Shown here one piece after another: positions 23,873-35,900 of a stretch of DNA of 64,000 nt (within the stretch, counting starts at the first letter, position 1; each line of letters begins with the position of its first letter). Below the pieces are notes generated by a model. That model had not been told where the DNA came from. It saw only the letters and a program-made list of their open reading frames with translations, and ran no database searches. This DNA comes from Gordionus sp. m RMFG-2023 (taxonomy: Eukaryota; Nematomorpha; Gordioida; Chordodea; Parachordodidae), in NCBI RefSeq assembly GCF_954871325.1, contig NC_088778.1:32872730-32936729 (forward strand), given 5' to 3'. The position numbers were made by a program, and so were the translations under genes.

Positions 23873-26826
23873 CGGGGGTGTCGTTAGCCTTTGCAATCTC
23901 AGGGGGTTCAACTAAAAAAAATTTTTATGGCGGCCGGGTTTTATATTAATATATTATACTTTTTTTAAATTTGTCAACTCTCAATTTTAATTTTCTCATT
24001 TATTATAATTATGCATACAAAATAAAGTGGCATATAATAAATAATTAAAACAATACGAGACATTTCTAAAAATAAATTTTTTTATAATAAAAAAATCTAT
24101 TTATTACAGTGTAAAATATTTTCGATTGCTGATATAAAAAAAAAATTTGCGTCTAAAGAATTACAAGTGATAAAAAAAAGATTAATTAATTCGTACATAT
24201 GCCTCAATTGATAATAGTTTTTGAAAACCACATGATGCAATAATATAGTTCTTAGCAACTTACAATTGACAAAAAGTTTATCAAACTAATATAACTCTCT
24301 GTTACCATTTTACACATTTATAGAATGGACTAATAAAGAAAAATTTATAGGCCTAAACCAAATTAACAATTATTGAAGAAGTGAGCATAAACGACCAATC
24401 CAAATGATAAAACTATTAAGTGGTTAGAGCTTCCTTTTAGATGACATGATGGAAGCTAGATAAGTAATCGAGAAAATTATTGTGAGATATTAAATTTCTA
24501 AAAGATTCTCATCCATTTTAAATGATATATAATATATAAACGACTGCACTGTTGGTTGACCATTATTGTTTATCTAAAATATGCAATCATATGCTCTCAG
24601 CCGTTGTAGTAATAATCTTAAATTACATAGCAACACAAATAATAGATGCTGGTTAATTTGCGGTAATAGCCATGACACTCACTATGTAAACTAGTATCCA
24701 TTTATTATGTTGGATAAATTGATAAAATAAAAACATTAGAAATATTTGGAAGAAATAATTGTGTAAATATATTTAAGCCTTGAGTAGTGTTGTTAAAAAG
24801 TTTAGTTCTTACGACTTGCGACTCGCTCCGACTCAAGACGATCAAGGAGCAGCATGAGCCGACTCACTTAGTCGGCGCATGTAGTCGGCCCGCTTAGTCG
24901 GCTCGTGTAGTCAGCTCGTATAAGTCTATACGCTAGGTCTGCTCAATTTTTTTTTTTATAGAATCTGGTAAATTGCTAAATTTTGGGTTACTGATTAATT
25001 TGAACAAAATTCTAGTAAGAATATTTATGTCGTAACTAAAAATGGCTCAGGACCCGAATTTGGCTTCAGGGATTATATACCTAATTTTTATAACACAAAA
25101 ATGTAAAAATATAATTTATATTGTAAAGATGTTAAATTAAAATTTCATTGAAAATGTACCCTAGATAGGCGACAATCGTTATAATCGTTGTTTTTAAAGT
25201 TTTTTTAAATTTTTTGACGTAAATGGGCTAAAATAAGTATTGGCTAACATGTTTAAATATAATTTTAGTTAAGATGTACTCTAGATACAGGGTTTCTCAT
25301 TCAAAAAAGGAAAATCGTAATTTTTTAAAATTTTTTGTCAATTTTTTCTTAAACTTTTATTTATTTTTGTTATTCCTTCTTAATTTCTTTCTACATTTTT
25401 GCGATTTCTTTACGTTTTTTTTCTTACTGTATCTTTTCTCAATTTATTTCTAACTTTTTGCGATTATCTTTACTTTTATTTTTACTATATCTTCTCTTAA
25501 TTTATTTTTCTTCTCATTTTGATAATTCTTTTCTATATTTAAAAATATTTTATAAATTTAGGTCCATTTTTTAACAATTCTTTACGTTTTTATTTCATCA
25601 TACATACAATATTCTTTTTATGATTTTTTCATTGTAATCTTTTACATACATTTCTAATCTTTTCAATCTCGTCATTTTTAATCTTTATTTTTTTGAGCAT
25701 TTCTCAATTTTCTTCTTCTCATTTTTGATAATTATTTTTGCTAGTTTAGTTCATTACAGAATCCTAGTACATATAATTTTGTTTATTAAAGACCATTTAG
25801 TTAAAACATCTATTTTATATCTGACTTTGATAAAACTAATTTATAAAAAAAAAAAATAAGGACGCATTTTTTTTTACTTTATATAATCTTTATTTATAAA
25901 ATAACATACACTTTAAATAATTATAATTTTCTAATGCGTTTTAAAAATAAGAATTTAACAATGATTATATTTTATTAATTTAAATATCGTTTGGTATTAC
26001 AGTTCTAACTTATTTAATTTTAAAAAGGTACATTATAGCCAAACGATTAATTTATAATTTAGCAATTGTAATTATATTGTCTGTCAAAGACATTAAATAT
26101 AATTTTAATAGAAAAGCAAATTGTTACTATATTTATTATCAAAAGCATTTATTAGTAAAATTCATTATAATATTAGCTGAAATAAATTATAACTGTCAAA
26201 TATATCTATAAAAGTGGCATTTTATCTAATATTTTATAAAATATTGTATATAATAGAGGATTATAAACTATATGTTTACTTACTTACTTTTTATTATATT
26301 TATTTGGACCTTGAATATATTTCTAGGAATAGGATTGATAATAAAATTTTAAAATAAATATACAGTTGATTAGTCATTTTGACCTCTGCTAATTAAAATA
26401 TTAAATTTTTTAGTTTTCAATTATAAATGATTATATTTATTAAATTAGAGTTATAAAATAATTTAAATAATAATAGTCAATTAAGCTTCAGTAAGTGATA
26501 TTGATATTCTATTTTTAACACAAAATTTGATTGCTAGCTGGCATAGTGAAAATATAATTTATATGTATTAATTTAATCTAATATTTAAAATAGTATTCAT
26601 TTAATAAATATTTAGATAGTCTTATTAATTTTTAAATAATAAAATTAAATCTATGTTTTACTTAATAGAATTATAAAAGAAATCTCTCAGGGGGCAATCA
26701 AAAAAATTTATTTTAAGTTCAAGGGGTTAAGTATCCATTAAAAAAAATTTTTTGCTTCAGGAGACTATTTAAATTTTCCAGGGGGCTCGAGCCCATGCGC
26801 ACCCCCCCCCCTTAGCGACATCACTG
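23873..26826. mobile_element. Large hAT-like element without transposase
   Basis: The left end CGGGGGTGTCGTTAG and the complement of the right end, CAGTGATGTCGCTAAG, agree at about 11 of 17 positions. CAGTG...TCGCTAAGGGGGGG is a typical hAT-style end. The flanks GGTTTTGC (23865-23872) and GGTTTTCC (26827-26834) form a near-perfect 8-bp duplication. G-rich patches sit just inside each end (CAGGGGGTTC near 23909; CAGGGGGCTCG near 26780). The roughly 2.9-kb interior is very AT-rich with no transposase-like reading, and it encloses another repeat at 24785-24950. Confidence 0.45.
24785..24950. repeat. Nested GC-rich imperfect tandem repeat after a family A-like end
   Basis: TAGTGTTGTTAAAAAG, a family A/hAT end, is followed by three to four imperfect units of GTCGGC(C/T)CG(C/T)(T/G)TAGTCGGC type (about 24870-24920). 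The patch stands out in an AT-rich surrounding. No matching right end was found. Confidence 0.4.
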
Positions 26827-26834
26827 GGTTTTCC

Positions 26835-29080
26835 TAATTACTTACATTATGAAATATGTAGGTCACATAGTAATGTTTAAACTTCTAATTTGAGCAATGT
26901 TGGTTGGGATTAAGATTTTTTTCTAGCTTTGAAAGTTTTTATTTTTTTTGAAACAAAACATTTTACCATCTGTTATTAATATTCTTAATAGAGCAAAATG
27001 TGAGATTATGTTCAACTATTTAAAAATATTTTTTTTACTTTAATAATTCATCAAAATCATGAATAAAGTATAAAATTACTATAAAATGGTTGTATATAAC
27101 AATAAAGATTATGAAATGAAATGTTATCTTTGCTTGCCTATTTGATACATGTTGCCTGATGATGCCTTCTTTGAATTTAATAATATTTTAAACAGTTCTT
27201 TAAAAAATATTAAATCCTTTCTTCTATTTGATTATGATGATTATATATTTTATAAAGCTAATTTTTTAAAATAACAATGTTTCATTATATTAATTATTAA
27301 ATTATTCAAATATTTATATTAAAAAAACAGAATTCCAAATGCGATATAGATATAAAGCCAAAATAACTCTACAGTTCAGCAATGATTTATAACAATACAT
27401 AATTAAAACTATACTATATAACTTTCAAGATTGTTGTTAATCGAGATTCACTTTTATATATTTTGTATTTATTTTTAGTATCATTTTTAGTTTTAGAATA
27501 AAATTATTATAAATAAAAATTACCAACGTTATTTCTATCACCACCGTTATCGCTATATAACAAATGTTCTTTTAATTCGGATTGCAAAATATTTTACAAA
27601 GAAAACATACCTGCCCAACTCATTATACTTATATTTTGTAAAAGAAGCGCACTTTCAAATAATTAATCTTTAAAAAATAATTTATTAAAACAATGATTTA
27701 ATATTGTTAACATAAAATCCATTAGAATATACAATAAAAATAAATAAAACAAGTGTCAGTTTGCTCCTTTGATAATTAGCCTTTTAAAAAAATTTAGCTC
27801 ACAAAATCAAATCGCAAACATTTAAAACAAGGAAATTCCTATTTCTCAAACAGAACATACAAATCAATATTTTCAGATGTAACTATCCTTTTTAGAAACT
27901 CAAATAAGTCTTTCTTAAAATTAAATTATATTTTTTAACATTTATATATATATATATATATTTAATTGTTTTAAAAATGAAAAAATAAATTGTATATAAA
28001 TGAAATGAACAAACTTATGATTCATTAGCATTTATCCTCTCAACACATGAGATTCTTAAATAAAATCTATAATATCATTTAGTCGACATCCAAATTATGG
28101 AAAAGAACTCTAGCTGGCTCCTAGATTCAATGTACAGAATCACCAATCTAGTAGTATATAATATTTTTATCGCCGATTTGCCTCGACGGTTGCATTTCGC
28201 GTAGAATAAAAAAATTTATCAAAATGGTTTAAAAAAAAAATTTTTTCAATAATAAATTGCCGAATATTTTGAAGTTACTAATTAAATCATTATAAATTTT
28301 CAACTACTAGATGGCCAGGGGGGGGGGCATTAGTTGGTCCTCCTTTACATATTATAATAAAAGTTATAAAAATCTAAAATACTTAGAAAGATCATCCATG
28401 CATTTTAAAAATGTGAGGATATAATATTTATTCCAGAATTCTAGGGTATCTTACCTTGTGAATTTCAGACAATATGGTGCTTGTTTAGAGCTCAATCAGT
28501 TAATTTTTTCAGGAACTTGCAAGAGTTAAGTTTTTATGTTTTCATTGATGATGTGAATTAGCCTTATTCCTTGAACACTATTTAATATAAAAAAATTATT
28601 TAGAGAACCATTGAGTCTATTTTGATTAGAACTTAATTCTATGAATATTTCTTTCCCCAATTTAATGCGTTTCTTCGTATATCTAAGGCATTATATTGGA
28701 TAACACGCGATGATAGATATTCCGAAAAAAAGGAGATCGAGGGGATTAGCAGGATCAAGTGAATCGCCATAAGATATATAAAAAGGAGTCATATTTTGGC
28801 GTCTTAAAGCCAATTCAGATGCTACCCCACCACATATAGGGCTTCACAACTTAGGAATGAACACTCTATAGTAATCTCTGAGTAAACAAGGGTCTTATTT
28901 GCTAAGTTTCAATGGTCTACCTTCTACTTGAGGAAAACAAAAACTGAAGGGTCTGATTTTTAAATCCGAAAATCAATTTATCAGAAACGTGCTGAGGTCG
29001 AAATTTAGTATCCGGAATTAAATTTTTGTTATTTTAGAGCCCGGATTTTTTGATCATCTTATAGTAATGTTAATGATGAG
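26835..29080. other. Non-coding AT-rich stretch
   Basis: No coding potential was recognised. A TA run is at about 27945-27961 and a ten-base G run at about 28319. No known repeat family was matched. Confidence 0.4.
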
Positions 29081-29082
29081 CG

Positions 29083-29488
29083 TATGTTAGCGGCAATATG
29101 TTTCTCCAGGCAATGTGTTATTTTTTCAACTTTGAATCATTTTTTTGAGGGTTGTTTTTTGTAAATTTTAAATAAAATCTGATCTTACCGGAAATGTATT
29201 TCAAGCATGTTTAGGATACCTAACTTATGAATCGTAGACAAATTTTTGATTCAATTATAAATTTATGAAAAATCTATGGAAAAACTAATGTGAATTATAT
29301 TAAGTACAAAATTTGATGACAAAATAGTCTGAAATTCATGGCAGGTATTCTAAAGGTGATGTCATAAATTTCCGGTAGAATCAGATTTACAAATTTAAAA
29401 AAAAGCTCTCCCAAAAACAAAAAAAATAATATATAGTTAAAAAAAATAACCCAATGTAGAAAATACATATTGCCCGCTAACATATATA
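29083..29488. mobile_element. Foldback element, family C copy 2
   Basis: Begins GTATGTTAGCGGCAATATG and ends CCCGCTAACATATA. It contains GGCAATGTGTTATTTTTTC, ACCGGAAATGTATTTCAAGC and the paired word ATTCTAAAGGTG. The layout is the same as at 9386, 46502 and 61113. Confidence 0.6.
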
Positions 29489-29735
29489 CTACTAGATTCG
29501 TGATTCATCAATGTGTTTATACATCGGAGTCAGCTGTAGCGCCATTTTGTGGCATATGAATGCACATTAATATCAAATAATCGAAAGCCACAAAATGGTG
29601 CTACAGATGACTGTTTCTGCATGGACATTTAATCAATGAATAGCCATACATCAACGGGTCAGGTGCAATGCGAAAATTTTGAATATTAATCAGTTAATTT
29701 ATATAAGGGGTGGGGGAGAGTTAACAAAAAAAATA

Positions 29736-29830
29736 TATCAGAGACCTGCAGACCCGGCCCAAAGCGCGGATACCCGGACCGGACCTAAAAAAATTTTAAA
29801 AAAAAGTTCGGGCTGACCCGAAACGTGCAA
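29736..29830. repeat. GC-rich family E fragment
   Basis: CAGAGACCTGCAGACCCGGC opens the fragment, followed by GGACCGGACC and TCGGGCTGACCCG. The CAGAGACCTGCA start agrees with the right end of the copy at 50437-50648. No right terminal repeat remains. Confidence 0.4.
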
Positions 29831-29849
29831 ATGGTGCCTTTGTTGACCC

Positions 29850-30005
29850 TAGTATTGTTAAACATCACGACATTATTTTAAGCTAAAATAATAACTTTAA
29901 GCGAATCTCGAGATTTCGTTAATAGATGTCCAAAATCTTTCTGGCATATAGGAGAAATCTCCAGGCTCGCATGATAATTTTTGGCGAAAATCTCCAATTA
30001 TTAGC
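29850..30005. repeat. Worn family A-like MITE
   Basis: CTAGTATTGTTAAAC starts it, and the core GATTTCGTTAATAGATGTCC and GAAATCTCCAGGCTCGCA follow the order of the family A copy at 41211. The terminal palindrome is lost at the right. Confidence 0.4.
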
Positions 30006-30009
30006 GGAG

Positions 30010-31590
30010 ATATTGATCGACCGATATTTTATAATTTTATTCGAAATCCAAAAAAAATAATAAAATAATTATTCTCATTTTTATATAGATTTTCAATTAT
30101 TTAAATTTAATTTTTTTGCTTCTTCTTCTCCCTTCCAAACCAACAACTAACAATGTAATGTGTATTTTTTTTTGGTATCGGGTTACAGTAACTGATTACG
30201 GTGGTAATGGGCAACAATATCGAAATCGGTCAAAATCTCTAAACATTACCAGCGAGCGCGCCTAGTAATAATGCAAAATAGGGCATTTTTCTAAATGGTC
30301 TTCTATTATTTTTATTATGTATATAGAACATTATAATACTCAGTGGAGATTTTTAACTAAGCCCTGCCAACCTTTAACCCTAATCGATGCTCAAACCATG
30401 ATGGCTGGAGCGTAACCTAAGCAAAAATTTTTCCAAATATTTTTATAAGATTATACTTTATGCCAAAAAAAAGAGAATTCTTTTATTTTCTTTTCCTCGT
30501 TTATATATATTTTTTTAAAGCCTTTCATCGAAAAAGCCCAATAACCTTTTTTGTACCAGACCTAAAAATAGTTGTGACGGAAGGCTAATTTCTACCTACT
30601 TATAGGCCAAAAAAAGAATTTAAATATTTATCTAATATTACATATAATACTCCATATTAAATATAAATTGTAAATTCATTCTAACGATAATATATGATAT
30701 CAAAAATTTACACATAATACATAATACAATAATATACACCATATATATATATTTTTAAAAAATATATCTATATTATAAGTAACAAAATCGAAATGAAATT
30801 GTTATAATGCTTTCTTCTAAATTCATAATACATATGCAATTTTTAAAAAAAAATGTACAGAAGGATATCAACTATTAACATAATCAAAATAATTTTAAAA
30901 AAAAATTTATGTTTTATAATATTATAATAGATTAAGAATTAAAATGTACAAGAGAAATCAAATTATTAACATAATCAAAATATTTAAAATAATTTTTGTT
31001 TTATAAGATAGATATTAATGATTTATACAAATGTAAAATGAATGCAAGAAATATAATCATTTATTTTTTTTTTTTTTAAAAATTATTTATAAATATTAAT
31101 AATACATTTTTTTAGGTTACCTCAAAAACCTGTTTTTTTTAAAAAATTTCAAATTTTTTCTTTAACAAATAAAAAGGCTTTTATTTCGCGTTTTTTTTTC
31201 GATAAAGTTATAATGAAAGTTTTCAAAATTATTAAATTTTTCGATATTTTGGTAGAAAAAAAATAAGGTTTGATAAAAAAATAAGGATGAGAATATTATT
31301 ACTAATATGCCTGCTAATAAATATAGTTATATTATATAATACAACATTCATTTCTATGGTTTTGTAACCTGGAATAAAACAAATGCTTTTGATTTGTAGA
31401 AGAAGAAAGAAAAAAAACACTTCGTAAAAAATAAATACGGCAAAAATTATACAAAACTAACAAGGAAAGATAAAACTATATTAAAAAAAAATAAATAATG
31501 AATAATATGTTTTTTAAATAAATCATAATAATTATTTATCGATTAAAATATTTATAATCCTTTCTTTCTTTCTTTCTTTCTTTCTTAAAA
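30010..31590. other. Non-coding stretch between repeats and the KDM4 3' end
   Basis: AT-rich, with a short TTTC microsatellite (31560-31586) just beyond the KDM4 stop. It would hold any KDM4 3' untranslated region. No other gene is visible. Confidence 0.45.
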
Positions 31591-31597
31591 TCAAAAA

Positions 31598-31603
31598 TTT
31601 ATT
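31598..31603 (-). promoter_or_regulatory. Possible KDM4 polyadenylation signal
   Basis: AATAAA on the minus strand begins four bases after the TGA stop (31608-31610). This is very close to the coding end, and AT-rich DNA supplies such hexamers by chance, so the real signal may lie farther left. Confidence 0.25.
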
Positions 31604-31607
31604 AGCT

Positions 31608-32933
31608 TCAGTAGCAAAAGTAAGAATTTTGTTTTTGAGGTAAACTTGCGCGAGATATCTTATTTTTAATACGTTCAGGTATGAGGTCAATATTTGATGG
31701 GTAGACGTTCATGGCTTTAAGCAGAGATTGAGATCCATCCTCGAATTCAACCTGATAATGGAATTTGGGAAAAATGAAAGATAAAATAAAGAAGTTAGCA
31801 ACAGAGGTTGGGAGCCTAGACTATTTTGAAAAAGGATTAAGGTTCATAAAAAAAAATATGCTCAGAACCAATCAAGTATTGATGATTCGTGGGGTTCGAA
31901 GATTTGGCTGTATGCCTTCGTTAGAAACGAGTTCCTTAGAATCCTAAAAAGAAGAAGGGGGGGGGATCTGGTTTCGATTCCGAAGAGAGAAAGATTTTTG
32001 AGAGGATGGTTCTGGTTTCTAAATCTGGCTCGGTTCCTGATCCAAACTCTTGTCAAAGCAAATAAGAGTGAAGGAGAAAAGGAATACGAAAGGGACAAAT
32101 CTACATTAATTAAACGTATTTTTTTTTTAAAAAAAAAAGAAAAGAAAGAAACTCACATTGTAAAAAATGTCTAGCTTAGTGCCCTTAAAAATGGCTCCGT
32201 ACACTTTGCCATCTATCCACCGCACCTTGATAGCGGAATCCATGGGAGGAGCTCCGTTAACGATACAGTCGTAGTTCTAAAAAATCGACAAATAAAATTT
32301 TAAAAACAAAATTTAATTTATTATATGTTATATTACGTAATGATATAATAATTCTCAAAAAAATCATAAGAAAAATCAAATGTAAAAGAAATGAAACATA
32401 ACACGAAATTCTTATTTTTTTTAGATCACAATCGAAAAGCTCAACCTAAAATCTTTTACATTATATAATATATCGAGTATATATTATTTAAAAAAAAAAT
32501 ATTGATTCTTTCCGCAAGGAGTTCGGTTTTCTTCGAGCCGTCTCCGCGTAGCTCTAATCATTATAATTTAGCTCATATTTTATACCATATCGACAACTAT
32601 TTATTAACTATATGCCATATACATTTGATATGCCCCTTCTTGGTCCTTACACTTATGTACCTCGAATTTCCAACTCGCGATACTTATGGGGGGGGGGGAA
32701 GATAGGCGCGATGCACTCCCCTCTCCCCTTTGTAAAATATATATTATATATATAGTAAATAAATGAAATATTATTTTAACCTCCACATCCTGCGGCAATC
32801 CGTTATCGCAGTAGGAACCGTCATCGAAGGCGAATTTGTAATATAAATTTCTTCGCGTCTGTTTCACCACGGCCATGTAATAGCGAGTGTTTTTGTGCTT
32901 GGCGTAAACGAGCTGATCCTCTTGGAATATTTC
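31608..32933 (-). CDS. KDM4: KDM4 exons 16-18: double Tudor and C-terminus
   Basis: Exons 32781-32933, 32157-32276 and 31608-31751 encode residues 1210-1347. [28 protein letters not shown] and [11 protein letters not shown] follow the KDM4A hybrid Tudor pair. F1245, W1280 and Y1286 occupy the positions of the KDM4A aromatic cage (F932, W967, Y973) that binds trimethyl-lysine. The end [13 protein letters not shown] lines up with the family's LPKRVKSRLSVAS, and the stop follows 12 codons later. That supports reading through rather than splicing at the weak GT in exon 18. Confidence 0.9.
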
Positions 32934-35900
32934 CTAAGGGCCCAAGATAAATGATTATTTAGAAATCCTTTCTAAAGAATATTATAATAAATTACTTGTC
33001 TATGGCCGCCTGCCTTCCCTAACGAAAAGTGGCCGGCTACCTTGGTTAAAGGGGCGGCTATGTTGGCTTTTATGAACGGGGCATAATGGTCCATGCAAGT
33101 GACGGAAAGCGGCGGCTCGGGCCAATCCGCTATCTCGAATCCGCAACCCGATAGGTAGCCACACGTGGCATGGAAGGTTAACGGACAAGCCGAACAACGG
33201 AGAGTTAGTCCTACCGAAATATTTGTGTTGTTTGATGAGGATGCGATATTTAAGAAATCGTCTTTGGATTTTGAGTAGTTTTTTGAAGAAGCTTTGATTT
33301 GAGCGAAATTGATTTATATAACATTAGGCTATTAAAACAAGTTTAATATTATTTGAAATATTTGGTAAATCATAATCAGGGTTTTAGTAGACTTATAAGA
33401 TAACGAATCAAAATCGACTCAAACCCCGACCTACTCAAGAATTTGAAAAGTACCAAATAACTGTTAGAATTAATGCAATAGAGGTCACCAGCATTAAGTT
33501 TGTTAAGATTCGACTATCTTTTGGAGAGATTTCATGTGCGATTAACCAGTGTCTATCAAGACTCAATCAGAGGTTATGCTGGAATCTTATTTAAAAGAAA
33601 GCAATGAAATGGGTGTAAGGAATAGAAGTAGTGGTGGAAGGTGGCCGAAGGATATTGGCAAAGATGCAAAAAAGTTAATTAGACAGGTGTTTAAAAGAGG
33701 GTTGGCAAAGGGAGGAAACAGAAATACTTGCTTGGGATAGAAAAATAGATGACGAGACAGGATGTAGTAATGTGCAAACCGCTCTGATAAATCTTAGTTC
33801 CAAGTTGCTGCAGGTTTTGCAAAAAAGGAAATCGACTAACGTTATGGATGAAGAATGGTAAATCATCATCATATCCGACTGGAGTGATGACCAAATTGTT
33901 TAGAATTTCTATTATTATTCATGTACCATGCAAATGCAATATTTTAACCTTGGAGATCTTTGCTTTATATACTATGTTTTATGTCAATCATTTTGTTTAT
34001 TACAATCAAATTTTAACTAGATTTCAAGGTGTTTCGTAGAATATACCCTCTCCAGTGATTCAATGGCATTCCATTCAGATCCGATAAATAAAAAATGATG
34101 AAGGCCGCGGAATAATTCGGGATAGAATTCAGACGTACAATTTGTTTTTGTGAAGGAAAATTCCTTCAAAATGGGAAATAAATGGGGGTCATCCTGGGTT
34201 ACAAAGAAATTGATGATAAATTAAGTGCAGCTCATAAGAATGATCGAGTTTTTGGAGAAGGTATTGATGGTCGTCGGAGAGTTCTGAGGAAGAAGCTTCC
34301 GAAAGGGAATTCACTAAAAACAAATGCAGAAAAAGTCATCAGGCAAGTAATCGGAATTAAACATTAGTTGAATCGAAATCTGACAGGGTACCATGAAAAA
34401 TCAGTGGATAGTCTTTAAAAAATTGGATGTAGAAGATGTATGGATGATGCTAGCCATTTAGATTTACAAGCGGGCATGAACGGTAATCAGAACAGCTAAT
34501 GGGATTAATAAATTTCAAATAATGTTGAACTAAGTATCTACCTTGAGTTCATTTACAATAGGGTTGTGATTGTGACAAAAAAAGGTTCATCAAGCACTAC
34601 CTTAGAAACTCCTGTGTGTGATCATTTCGGATTGATGGGCATGAAAATTAAAGTGGAATTAAATTATCTGACACCTGTTCGAAGATGAAGGCAAGCAAAA
34701 AGTGTTGACTGAAAGCCGAAGGGGGTGAGGAATTTAGAAGAGCATAGAAAAAACTAATTTATTGGAATGCTTGTTCCAGAATTGGGTTCGCAAAGAGTAT
34801 AGCGTTACGAGGGGAAGTTTACGAGCGAATTGTGCAGAGTATGAAAAGGAAACGCGATACTGCCTACGCAGATGCTGCATCAAACAGCGGAAATGGAATT
34901 GATCTGAAAGTAGCGAGATAATTTTGTTACTTAGACGATCTGTTGAGCGCGGATAGAGGTCTGTGTTCGACGGTAATTGCAAAAGGCAAAGTGCAAGATT
35001 TTTAGCGAGGGAAGTAGATATAATAGATACTATTATGAAGAGAAACAGACTTAGATGGTAGGTGGGAATGGAATGCGGAAAAACGCGAGGAAATTGTTCG
35101 CAGGAAGAAAGGGAACAAAATATCTAAAAGACAACCACATGACACCGGTTAAAGTAGCGATGGCGAACAACGACATTGGATGAGCAGATTAAGTCAGAGA
35201 TGAATTGATACTCCGATATTCGTATTGGCTAATATCGTGTTAGCACTGGTTTGAGTATGGGCCAAAATGGTGGTATCGGTTGATCTGTAAATTAAACTCA
35301 AAGATGCTCATGATCGTGTAAGATGGAGGACACTCTTATCCAGAATAACCTGTATAAAAAAAATAGAACTTCCACTGTGTTTTAAAAAAAAAATGCTATC
35401 AGGTAATAAGATGGGTGCACTTCAATTTTTATATATGTACCCAATGTAAAATTTTAAATATTCTTATATTTTCCGAGTTCAACTACTCACAGTTTTGGTC
35501 AATATTTTTGGCACGAATTTTGCGTTCGCTCGTCGCGATAATATTATGGCGAGGGGACAGATGATTCGTGAACTTGCCAGAATCATCGAGATTCGCATCG
35601 TTGGCGTTATTCGAGTCAATCGAGTTACCAGTAAATTCCGGGGATAGGTCGGAAGATGCAAGAATACTGTGAGTGGCGGCTTTATCGAAATCGTCAAAAC
35701 CATTTGCCGCGGAAAGGGAATCGTAATTTATTTCGGATTTGATAGACTGGTTGCCGTTGGTCGCTACGGCGCCATCTTTAAATTGGCGGGCATGGGCGGT
35801 GGTAGTTAACCCGGAATTATTATGGATATTTTTTGGCGGCTTGGAGGATTTGGAACTAACCGACTTAGGGGTTCTATTAATAAAAGTATATTTTCTTTTG

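Noticed and set aside
32604-33197. Other-frame ORFs over KDM4 exons 15 and 16
   Set aside because: The correct frames give the PHD and Tudor sequences; the longer Arg/His-rich ORF at 33000-33197 is a shadow.
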